Origin: Jimgerdemannia flammicorona
Lineage: Eukaryota; Mucoromycota; Endogonomycetes; Endogonales; Endogonaceae
Reading direction: 5' to 3'
Assembly (NCBI GenBank): GCA_003990745.1
Contig: RBNI01007520.1
Span: forward strand, 1-10,223
DNA length: 10,223 nt
Shown here: one piece after another, positions 1 to 7,616 of the stretch
How the letters are laid out: every line of letters begins with the position of its first letter
Position numbering within the stretch: position 1 is the first letter of the stretch
The notes under the pieces: model-generated
Seen by the model: the letters and a program-made list of their open reading frames with translations, nothing else
Told to the model about the DNA's origin: nothing
The model's database searches: none
Program-made: the position numbers and the translations under genes

Positions 1-668
1 AAACAGTGAGATAGATTCCTCTCAAATTCTGGGTGGCATGATGGAGACTTCTATAGTATAATGTAATATTGAACTACCATTTAGGTCACTTGGTAGAAGG
101 AGGTACTCAGGAGTGTGAGGAGTATCTGAAAATTAAGCAGGAGAGAAGAGTGATATAGACTCTTGAACATTGATTAGGAGAGTATGAGGTAATAGGTAAC
201 TTTTAAAGAGCAATTGAGGTGTGGCTAGGGGTGTGCCCACCAGGTTGATAGTAGAAGAGAGATGGGGTGACTTCCAGCAGAAGCTGGTGGGAGGGTTGAG
301 AGATGAGTGGTTGATATTAAGATAGGTACTGGTAATTTGGATTAGACTTGCAGGATATTGACTATATGTATTTGAGGAGAGTCAATAGCTAATATTGGGG
401 ATAAGAGTGACTAGATAGGAGTGACTGATGACAGACCTACTAAATGGGTGATAGAGGGGGTGGGATACTGATGGGAGATACTAGAGGCAACTGGTAGAGA
501 TAATCTGTAGAAAGAGTGAGAGAAAGATAGGAGTAACAGGAGGGTTAGAGATATTTCAGGAAAATGGTGAGAGAGAGAGAGAGCTTCCAAGTGGGATTGG
601 GTGAGGGATTCATCTATATTAGTATATCGTAGATAATTTGATAATAAAGTGGAAGTCCTTGTAACTAT
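1..668. repeat. Diverged repeat, copy A (left end may be cut)
   Basis: Purine-rich sequence on the plus strand, full of GAGAG and GGTAG words, with a short GA run near 568-583. It resembles copy B in the same order. Both contain a TATATNTATTTGAGGAGAG block (here about 364-382) and both end in an ATAATAAAGTG(G)AAG block, then AGTCC and then ACTATA. Overall identity is moderate at best and there are indels. No long open frame is visible on either strand. The family is not recognised; a pair of old LTRs or two insertions of one non-autonomous element would both fit. The left boundary may lie outside the window. Confidence 0.45.
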
Positions 669-691
669 AAAAAAAAAAAAAAAAAAAAAAA
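669..691 (+). repeat. A23 homopolymer run
   Basis: Twenty-three consecutive A directly follow the ACTATA end of copy A. Copy B has only a short A stretch at the same place. It could be a retroposon tail or simple expansion of an A tract; no target duplication could be fixed around it. Confidence 0.9.
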
Positions 692-1139
692 GAAGAATAG
701 CTGATCACTCCTTATAGAATACCCTGAGATCACAGTTGAAATAAATGTGAGTGACCTAGATTGGGGTTTTGAGATCATTGTCTTACCAGTGAATAAAGTG
801 CTACACTAGGTGCAAAACTTATAGACCCCATCAGAATAGGGCTACTCTATTAACTACTATAAGCTCAAGATAGTATTTTTTGTTCTTTAGATCAATTAAT
901 GTTTCTGAAAGCCATTCTTTTCTATTTAGCAAAGACTACCTCTCTCATTTATATAGTTCTCAAATACAAGGGTTAGATACTAGCCCAGAGCAGGGCCCTG
1001 GTCAGATACTCTGCTTATATTTAATATGTAAATAATCAACTCTGAATAGTCTGAAATAAAGCAATACTTAGTTCTAGATAGTTGAGACACTAAAGGTACC
1101 AAACTTCTGAGGTGGAATGTTATATTAAATTTCCACTCT
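692..1139. other. Spacer with no recognisable gene
   Basis: About 450 bases separate the two repeat copies. All frames are interrupted and I see no RNA gene. The only small feature is a perfect 10-base palindrome, CAGGGCCCTG, at 991-1000. CpG is essentially absent. Confidence 0.6.
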
Positions 1140-1740
1140 GGATACTTAGTGGATGGGAGACTCTTTGATTGTGAGGAGTACTATAATATTGAGCAGGTGG
1201 GGGGTTTTGTCCAGATATGAGAATATTGGCTAAGAGAGTACAAAGTTCTGGGGGACTTTTGGATAGCAATAGGTAATTGACTCAGTATTAGAAAGAGGGC
1301 AGATGGGGAGAGAGGTCATTGAGAGGATCTGAGAGAGATTGGTGTGAGGTATAGATAATAAATAGCTTACTTTAGAGTGGGTGTTAGTAATATGTGTGAA
1401 ATTAGCTGGTCAATGGCTATATATATTTGAGGAGAGGTAGCAGTCAAGTAAGAAGAAGAGACAGCTGAGGTGGAAAGGATTGATGGGGGATATTTTTTCA
1501 GAGTGGTGGATAAAATGAGACCCCCAGAGTGAGTATTATTGCTGACTAGTAGAAGTGATCTATAAGCAGAATAGTGGGTAGACAGAGATGGTTAATGGGG
1601 TAGTGGTTTTCCATTGAGATAGAATGGGGGGTAGACCTCCCAGGGAGATTGAATAGAGATGGGAGTGAGTGTAATATTATAGAGTTAGATTGGAGTATTA
1701 ATAATAAAGTGAAGACTAAGAAGTCCAAGTGACTATAAAA
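1140..1740. repeat. Diverged repeat, copy B
   Basis: Second copy, in direct orientation, of the purine-rich repeat at 1-668. The shared TATTTGAGGAGAG block lies near 1420-1440 and the shared AATAATAAAGTG block near 1700. The 60-codon minus-strand frame at 1546-1728 inside it looks compositional: the minus strand is pyrimidine-rich and has few A-containing stops. The right end abuts the inverted-repeat element starting at 1742. Confidence 0.45.
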
Positions 1741-1741
1741 A

Positions 1742-2174
1742 CTAAAGATACTAAAGTCTGTTCTAGACTTTATGAGCTTTGTAGAGGATCATGAGAAGTT
1801 GGTTTTCTACTTATATATACTTCTCTACTCTGTTTCTCTTTTTTACAGAGTTTTTTTCTTTTTCTTTTCTCTCTTTTCTTTTCTGGCAATATCTTTGCTA
1901 TACACTTTTTCTTTAGATTTTGGGAGCTTATATATCAAGCTTTTTTAGACTAAGAGAACTCTATAGGAGCTGCAGACATTCATTTATTATAACTATGTTT
2001 TATATCTAAAATATCTTATATATAGGTCTTAGACAGAACTCATATATTACATATATTTTATATAAATATCTAAGACAAAATAAAGTATGCTAATACTTTC
2101 AGAATAGTAGATACCAACTCCTCACAGTCCTCCACAAAGCTTGCAAAGTCTGGAACAGACTTCAGTACCTTTGG
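1742..2174. mobile_element. 433 bp element with 68 bp terminal inverted repeats
   Basis: The segment 1742-1810 matches the reverse complement of 2107-2174. Both arms carry CTAAAG/CCAAAG, ACTNAAGTCTGTTC, AGCTTTGT and AGTTGGT blocks. Nearly all differences between the arms are transitions, with one small indel near the inner edge. The interior is AT-rich, with a pyrimidine tract at 1831-1884, and codes for nothing visible. This fits a non-autonomous DNA element (MITE-like). No convincing target-site duplication flanks it, so a simple inverted duplication cannot be excluded. Confidence 0.6.
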
Positions 2175-2310
2175 CACCTCATCTATCTGGAAAAGTATGA
2201 TCTATTAGTAATATGAATTTCTACCTTAAACTCTTTTGAAAATTTTTCTAGTTTATATATATCTTTGACTTCAATCTTATTAATAATGATCTAATTTATA
2301 TATAGTTATA

Positions 2311-2339
2311 ATAGTAATAATAATAATAATAATAATAAT
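2311..2339. repeat. (TAA)n microsatellite
   Basis: About nine tandem units of TAA with one impure position (ATAGTAATAA at the left edge). This is simple sequence in an AT-rich background. Confidence 0.9.
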
Positions 2340-2472
2340 CATTTGAATTCATTATGTTAAACTTTATATATATTTAATATATGATTTAATAATTTAGAAA
2401 AAGTTCTCAGTAATAAAAATTAGAAATTTTCAAAATTATAAAATAAAAATGTAAGTCTAATGATGATTATAT

Positions 2473-2531
2473 TCAAATTAAATTGACTATATTTAATTTG
2501 AGCTAAATTCAAATCAAGTTAAATTTGAATT
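2473..2531. repeat. Two adjacent hairpin-forming inverted repeats
   Basis: TCAAATTAAAT at 2473-2483 is the reverse complement of ATTTAATTTGA at 2491-2501. Next to it, AATTCAAAT at 2506-2514 is the reverse complement of ATTTGAATT at 2523-2531. Loops are 7 and 8 bases. In such AT-rich DNA they may be chance or remnants of a small foldback element. Confidence 0.6.
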
Positions 2532-2551
2532 ATGTTAAATTTAAATCATTA

Positions 2552-2643
2552 TGTGGCTGTGCGGCTTGCATAGGTTTGTGCGGCTTGCGCAGGTTGTGGC
2601 CTGCACAGGTTGCGACGTGTGCACTTTGTGGTTTGTGCAGCTT
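2552..2643. repeat. GC-rich degenerate tandem array
   Basis: Degenerate repeats of about 16-19 bases built on TGTGCGGCTTGC followed by AGGTT, seen about five times (GTGCGGCTTGCATAGG, GTGCGGCTTGCGCAGG, GTGGCCTGCACAGG and weaker copies). It is a sharp GC- and CpG-containing island in DNA otherwise nearly free of CpG. The plus-strand frame over it (2551-2796) looks like a by-product of the repeat, with no recognisable protein. Confidence 0.6.
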
Positions 2644-2659
2644 AGTCGTAAAGCTGCCT

Positions 2660-2940
2660 TGACCAATATTTGGTTATCACTCATGTATCTGAATTCTCAG
2701 GTATATTTTACTTTAAATTTTAAACATTTATTCCTGTGTTATATACTTGAAATTTTATATAATATAACAATAAGTAGATCTTATCACTATAGTTAGCTTT
2801 ATTAAATATTTTACTTTATTTATTTATATACTATATTTAATTAGCAACTTAATATCTCAGATATATAAGTAATTATTGCATTTCTTTTACTCATTATTTT
2901 TTCTATATATTTAATAGAAATCTCAATTCTAGAACTATGT
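2660..2940. other. AT-rich spacer without recognisable features
   Basis: Low-complexity AT-rich sequence with many TATA and TTTA words, separating two GC-richer islands. No gene, RNA or clear repeat seen. Confidence 0.6.
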
Positions 2941-3029
2941 ATTGTGGCGTGCGATATGTATGTCTTGCTTGCAGAATGCACTGCTTAATATGCCACTTGG
3001 TTATCTTATATACTATTTATCTTTTTATC

Positions 3030-3290
3030 TGACAATGTTCTGGCTCAATATCAGTTCAACTGCTGTTCGATTTGTTCGCGTTTCTCGTTGTCGTCAAGTT
3101 GGAGTTCGCGTGTTGTTGAAGTTCGCATGTCGCGAGTCGTTGGTCACGTGATTGGTCGTTCGGAATTGCGAAACGGTTGAAGAACATTTTTACGCGGTTT
3201 CTGGCTGGCGATCGTTTTCGTGGGTTTTCTGAGCTTCCTGGCGGGTTGGCGATTATTCTGGTGTCCTAGGCTAAGTTTCCTGGCGACATT
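3030..3290. repeat. CpG-rich degenerate repeat patch
   Basis: Recurrent GTTCGCG / GTTCGCATG words at about 3066-3130 grade into recurrent TTCCTGGCG / TTCTGGCTGGCG words at about 3195-3290. CpG is frequent, unlike the surrounding thousands of bases. The plus-strand frame 2942-3151 overlaps the first half but shows no domain. It is probably satellite-like or an intergenic island that escaped the CpG loss seen elsewhere; function unknown. Confidence 0.45.
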
Positions 3291-4362
3291 CTGATATTTT
3301 CTGGGGGCCCGCACCTCATTCTGCGCACCATGCTCTCCCTACCACCAGGGGAAACCCAACCATATGCCAATGACCAAAAGTGTATGCCCAAGAACCCAAC
3401 GTATGTACAAGGCCATGTCCGAGCCAAATAGAATAGCCCCTGCCACTCCAAAGAGAATGACAGGCAAAGAAAAACCCTCATCAAAGTACAACACAGTGGG
3501 TAGGGCCTAGTTCTCCTAGTTGAGATGAGTAAAGGACTTATACGTGAGGCAGGAGGAGACCCCCAATACCCACTACTCAAGCCTGCGGGCCTTGATCACA
3601 TTGCCATGTCAGCTCCCAGTTCCAGTTGAGTGCAGCCAAGATGCCTGAAATGGGTAGCCTCAGGCCTCCCGACCCCCCCTGGTGACTGGGGTCCAACCCC
3701 ACTGACCACCAAAAGAAGCTGAGAGTGACACCTACCACCTAACCACGCCACACCAATCAAAAGGCCCCACTGAAGCAGTACCTGCCCCAGCCCCAATGAC
3801 CACCCCCAGCCTGGCACTCTACTGGTTCACCATTATTGCCCTTTCTCCTATCTGTGATGGTCATCTCCCCTTCCATCCTAACAACATCTGAAAAACAGTC
3901 ACCTATGCCAGAACCACACTTGTTGGGAAGCTCACCAAAGCCAGAGGGCCCCACCACAGATACTGAGGACCTTCAGATAACCTACACTGAGCACTTGATG
4001 CCCAAGGTCAGCTAACTCCCTATGTAGCCTGAGACATACTGAGACAACTCCTTGTTGGCAACAGCAAAAGGAAAAAGGTGCTGCACCAAAACAGATACAC
4101 CCCAGACACAGCTGAAGGTACCAGAATCTGCAAAAAAGTAGAGGAAGCACCGATCCGATACTGATAAAGGGGCAACTTATCACCATTGCCCTCCTCCTAC
4201 CATACCCCTACAGGCACAGCAAACCAACCCGAGGTAGAGGGGGTAATAATAGGGGAAAGGGGACTCAGAAGGTCGCCTACCAAACCTTGTGACCGGTAAG
4301 GTAGTGGAGAAAGGAGCCAGTGGTGGCATTTCCTTATCTGCCAGGTTTTGTAGCAGTTTTCT
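3291..4362. other. GC-richer, T-poor (A/C-rich) stretch, possible decayed coding or retroelement sequence
   Basis: The plus strand is rich in A and C and poor in T throughout. Because stops need A, this leaves the minus strand A-poor and makes its frames (3266-3580, 3596-3817, 3757-3957, 3932-4186) open without implying coding. On the plus strand, proline-, threonine- and lysine-rich stretches can be read in several frames, each broken by stops. I find no catalytic motif, zinc knuckle, LTR or splice pattern that identifies it. An A-rich, proline-rich, gag-like remnant is one possibility. The right edge is the insertion point of the transposon at 4363. Confidence 0.4.
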
Positions 4363-4364
4363 TA

Positions 4365-4411
4365 TAGGGGTTCTCAGCTGAACAGGGGTTCGGGCAAAGT
4401 GACTGTTATAT
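4365..4411 (+). repeat. Left terminal inverted repeat of the transposon
   Basis: Begins TAGGGGTTCTCAGCTGAACA and ends CAAAGTGACTGTTATAT. It pairs with 7120-7166 with four transition mismatches: one C/T and three G/A. Confidence 0.9.
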
Positions 4412-4642
4412 GTTGTGTGACTGCCAATCCTCTCTGATGCACATTTCCATTGACATGGTCAACCTAAACTATGAACCATGGTCATTTAGTCAATTTGCTC
4501 CACAAATATTCATCTAAATTCATTAAAACCTATATTTCTAGAAAGCCCTTAATCAGGCAAATTCAGCAGGAATTTTGTCAGAGATCTATGTCAATTCAAA
4601 GGTGATCTGTTTAATATTATAATAGACAATAGCAATTCAAAT
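4412..4642. other. Transposon subterminal region, left
   Basis: Non-coding sequence between the left terminal repeat and the nested foldback element. It contains a small imperfect inverted repeat around ACATGGTC and ACCATGGTC (about 4455-4490). No gene seen. Confidence 0.6.
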
Positions 4643-4894
4643 TATTGGTTCCACAGATCTGACCTGACCTGAGAGCTAATGTGACATATAACCTAAGTGT
4701 TAAAAATGTGATAATTTATTGAAAACACACCAGATTTTAATGATTTTGGGCTTGTTGGAAAGCATATGAGAGTGGTTTTCTAACAAGTCCAAAATCATTA
4801 AAATTGGATGTGTTTTTGATATATTATCACATTTTTAACACTCAGATCATATATTATATCAGCTCTCGAGTTAGGTTGGGTCTGCAGAACACTA
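4643..4894. mobile_element. Nested foldback MITE, hAT-like ends, 8 bp target duplication
   Basis: The element is almost entirely two arms of about 120 bp in inverted orientation around a spacer of roughly 10 bp near 4765-4774. Conserved arm blocks include GTGTTAAAAATGTGATAAT, TTTTAATGATTTTGG and GAGAGCT. It is flanked by identical 8-mers, ATTCAAAT, at 4635-4642 and 4895-4902. With those boundaries the ends read TATTG... and ...CACTA (TAGTG in reverse complement). An 8 bp duplication with TAGNG-type ends is typical of the hAT superfamily; that assignment is inference. It codes for nothing. It lies between the left terminal repeat and the transposase stop, so it arrived after the host transposon. 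Confidence 0.85.
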
Positions 4895-4955
4895 ATTCAA
4901 ATTCAATTAGATTTATTTGCTACTAATATAATCCATTTAATATATATAAAAATAT

Positions 4956-6420
4956 TTACAAACAATCAAATTCATGAACTAATTCACTAGTAATATCTTC
5001 ATCACCAATTAAATCTTCAAAAGTTAAATTATCTATATCACTATCAAAATTATCATTTGATTCTGAATCTAAATTAATAATTAAAGGATTAGCATAAGCT
5101 TCTTTTTCTATAAGAATGTTATGTTTTATAATAAAATCTTCTTTATTTTTATGAACTTTTTTAATAAGATTGTTCCAAACTTCTGAAGTAACTTTTATAA
5201 GATCTTCTTCAATGTAATTTTTAATCATTTAAAAGTTCTTTCCATTATTAATATCTGCAATATATTCTTTAGTAATTTCCCATACTTTTTCAATTAGATT
5301 AAGTATTGGATGATATAGTGGAAGCCAATGAACTTCAAATCTATAAGTTTTTGCAATTTCTTCTACTATTGAAATATCTCTGAATTTCCAAGATTCTTGC
5401 TAACAAATAGAATAGATTTCTTATTGTCTCTTTTCATTAAAAGTTTTTTCATTTGTTAGCTAAGGTTTACATTTCTTCATCCAGTTAATCAGCTCTTGCT
5501 TTTTCAACTTTGAAATTTCACCTTGAAGATCTTCAACTTATTTATATTAAGCTATATTATCCATATAGATAAATATACCTTTCTTTACTCTTTCTTATAA
5601 GTACTTGAGTAGAATTTGATTATATAAAGTTTTTAAATATTCTTTAAATATTTTAGTATTTATGTTATCATAATAATTATCAGTACTTAAATTAACTTCA
5701 AAGATTAAAGAATTTTTAGTCCATTCATCTACTCCACCACAATGTATAATTATCCAGTGATATCCTCATTTTTCTCTTCTTACAAAATCTCCAGAATGAA
5801 ACTATGATTGTCTACTAATATAAAATTGATTGCAATATAATTCATCTAACTATAATTTAATTCTATTAGATTCTTTAACCTTTTCATGATGTTGAAGACA
5901 TTATTTATGCTATTGTTTGATTTCTTCAGTTTCTTGAAAATTAATAGTCTTTGATACTTTTTGATAAGAAAATTCTAAGAGTTGTAAAATCCAAGTATAT
6001 GTTATTTAATATAAAATTAAGCCATAGTCCTTTAGATATCTCTCTGAATTCATTTCTTTTAGAATCTTATATATAGTTACAGATTCTCCTTTACAGTTAA
6101 GATCTATAGCAATTGTTCAAATATCAGACATCCAGTATTAAGGTCCAATGTGATTTTTGATCCTTTGTTTATATCTAGATAGAGTTATTGTAAAATCTTG
6201 ATTTAATTGCTATTCTAGTCTAATATTTTCAATAATTTTCTTAGATAGTCCAGTATACATATATGCATTCATGTTAAAGAGTATATTTGACAGATATTAT
6301 TTTTACAGCAGTTTCTGTAAGAAGTTCATAATATATCTGAATAGCCAAATATTTTTCTTCTATCATCAGAATTTTACCTTTAGATCATAAAGGTAGAAAT
6401 TCTTTGATTGATTGTTTTTT
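4956..6420 (-). pseudogene. DDE (IS630/Tc1/mariner-class) transposase, decayed
   Basis: Cut-and-paste transposase that would act on the 47 bp terminal repeats. From Met at 6272 the frame runs 438 codons to TAA at 4956-4958 with no frameshift, but with 16 internal stops (8 TAA, 6 TAG, 2 TGA). Candidate catalytic residues: D143 in LDELYCNQF (5844-5846), D238 in IYMDN (5559-5561) and E328 in LPLYHPILNLIEKVW (5289-5291). Around residues 155-175 is SGDFVRREK then GYHWIIIHCGG, the usual strand region. The second D and the E are about 89 residues apart, against 34-41 in classical Tc1/mariner. The extra part is Lys-rich and probably helical (KLKKQELINWMKKCKPQ, with the last Q a TAG codon); similar insertions occur in some eukaryotic DDE_3 proteins. 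The last 90 codons (4956-5228) are open and end in an acidic tail. Upstream, in another frame (about 6276-6420), MIEEKYLAIQIYYELLTETA probably belongs to the N-terminal DNA-binding part, implying one frameshift or a small intron near 6272. Confidence 0.8.
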
Positions 6421-6642
6421 TTTAAAAAATATTTAGTAGACAGTTGTTTTGTTTATATCCTTGTTAATTGTATTATAAGTATAGAGATTTTAATATCAGA
6501 CAGTGAAGCTGTGAGTATCTGTTATTACAATTTACATATTTGTATATTTGTTGATTTATAGTTAGTAATAATAATGAGATATGATGATATCAATTTTGAA
6601 TTAGTGCTTTATATATCAAAGAAGCTGTAAAAACCTTATATA
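6421..6642. other. Transposon region upstream of the transposase
   Basis: AT-rich non-coding sequence at the 5' side of the minus-strand transposase. A promoter would be expected here, but the many TATA-like words do not single one out. Confidence 0.5.
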
Positions 6643-6755
6643 GTAAATGAGTTGGTAAATGAGTTCAAGGTAAATATGTTGGTAAATGAGTTTGAGATAA
6701 ATGAGTTAGTGAATAAATTTGTAACAAGTATATTCTTTGAGATAAATGAGTTTGT
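6643..6755. repeat. Dispersed TAAATGAGTT repeat cluster
   Basis: The word (G)TAAATGAGTT or close variants recurs at least five times (from 6643, then about 6655, 6680, 6700 and 6742), with irregular spacers. It adjoins the 12/15 bp minisatellite and may be an older, more degraded array. Confidence 0.6.
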
Positions 6756-6760
6756 AGTAA

Positions 6761-6934
6761 ACCTCTAAGTTGATCTCTAAGTTGATCTCTAAGTTGATCT
6801 TCAAGTTGATCTCCAAGTTGACCTCCAAGTTGACCTTCAAGTTGATGTCCTCCAAGTTGACCTCCAAGTTGATTTTCAAGTTGACATCCTCCAAGTTGAC
6901 ATCCTTCAAGTTGACCTCCTCCAAGATGACCTCT
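6761..6934. repeat. 12/15 bp minisatellite inside the transposon
   Basis: About fourteen tandem units end in CAAGTTG or TAAGTTG. Most are 12 bp (ACCTCCAAGTTG) and several 15 bp (ACATCCTCCAAGTTG). Unit variants differ mainly by C/T. On the minus strand one frame reads as repeated Asn-Leu-Glu-(Val/Ile) with occasional Asp-Val or Asp-Ile additions, open at 6706-6924. Another frame reads Gln-Leu-Gly-Gly. No protein family is recognised. Confidence 0.85.
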
Positions 6935-7119
6935 AGATAAAGATAGTCTTAAAAAAGGAATAGTTTTAGAAAAGTGATATCTTTTAGCCTATGGGTGTAT
7001 TAGTATTGCAGGTAAATGATACTTAAAATTAAAAGGTAGTAGAGTTGTTTGTCTGTTCATTATTATATTGGGTTTATTGTGATATTGTATTTCAATATTA
7101 TATATATTAGTACCTTATA
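6935..7119. other. Transposon subterminal region, right
   Basis: Non-coding AT-rich sequence between the minisatellite and the right terminal repeat. No reading frame or motif of note. Confidence 0.55.
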
Positions 7120-7166
7120 ATATAACAGTCACTTTGCCTGAATCTCTGTTCAGCTAAGAACCCCTA
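7120..7166 (-). repeat. Right terminal inverted repeat of the transposon
   Basis: Reverse complement of 4365-4411 with four transition differences; it ends CTAAGAACCCCTA before TATA. It marks the right end of the element. Confidence 0.9.
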
Positions 7167-7168
7167 TA

Positions 7169-7528
7169 GTGGTAGTCCATGGTAGTCTATGATGAGAGAA
7201 ATTCTTCAAACTCAAACCTCAAGCAATTATTGCTCTAGTTATTTTATTTCTTAGAATTATTCCTATCTCTTAGAGATAGTGAGTTTCTCTGTAATTCTTT
7301 TTACTTTAAACTCAAGCTGACTGAGGTTTATTCACTCTTATCTTTATGGATATTTATATATATTTCTGCTATACCCTAGTAGCAAGATCTGGATATACTA
7401 TTAGTTTGCCAGTGATAGTACATCAGTGGTAAAGACTATACTAATGGGGTCAGATTGAAATACTTTTATTCTATACTACTGATAAAGAATATTTAGGTAA
7501 TAGGGGGGCTATTTTATATTTAACTAAA
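7169..7528. other. Intergenic stretch right of the transposon
   Basis: No gene recognised. It holds a 10 bp tandem pair (GGTAGTCCAT / GGTAGTCTAT, 7171-7190), a G6 run near 7503 and the first copy of a 43 bp direct repeat (7453-7495). Confidence 0.5.
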
Positions 7529-7616
7529 CTATAATACACTTATATAGAGAGTGGTACTAACTGAATTAAGTAAGGCTGAAATATCTTTATTCTGTATCAC
7601 TGGCAAAGAATATTGA
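7453..7616. repeat. Pair of 43 bp diverged direct repeats
   Basis: 7453-7495 and 7574-7616 align without gaps at a spacing of 121 bases. They share TTGAAATA/CTGAAATA, TTTATTCT, ACTG and AAAGAATATT. All but one of the differences are transitions. The second copy lies inside the stop-riddled minus-strand frame; the first lies outside. Confidence 0.7.

Larger units (their letters stand above)
2175..2550. other. AT-rich non-coding stretch
   Basis: Very AT-rich sequence without a plausible gene. It contains a TAA microsatellite and two hairpins, listed separately. All reading frames are closed within short distances. Confidence 0.65.
4363..7168 (-). mobile_element. IS630/Tc1/mariner-class DNA transposon, decayed, with nested insertion
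   Basis: The ends carry a 47 bp inverted repeat: TAGGGGTTCT... at 4365-4411 and its reverse complement ending ...CCCCTA at 7120-7166, differing at only four positions, all transitions. Both ends lie in TATA, so a TA target duplication fits, though the exact TA is ambiguous (4363-4364 with 7167-7168, or one TA further in). Inside, on the minus strand, is a DDE transposase frame with its three acidic residues. Removing the nested 252 bp element and its 8 bp duplication leaves about 2.5 kb. The transposase is stop-riddled, so this copy cannot be autonomous as read with the standard code. Confidence 0.85.

Noticed and set aside
1546..1728. 60-codon minus-strand frame in repeat copy B
   Set aside because: Lies in a pyrimidine-rich strand of a repeat, has no homology I recognise and is not kept in copy A.
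2551..3151. Plus-strand frames 2551-2796 and 2942-3151
   Set aside because: They overlap GC-rich tandem repeats and AT-rich tails; residue composition follows the repeats, not a protein.
3266..4186. Tiled minus-strand open frames (3266-3580, 3596-3817, 3757-3957, 3932-4186)
   Set aside because: The minus strand is A-poor here, so stop codons are rare by composition. The translations are Gly/Leu/Cys/Trp-rich without any domain and in mixed frames.
6706..6924. 72-codon minus-strand frame as a real gene
   Set aside because: It is produced by the minisatellite. It was kept only as an observation about unit length.
6643..6934. CRISPR-like array
   Set aside because: Units are contiguous 12/15 bp without unique spacers, inside a eukaryotic-type transposon; it is a minisatellite.
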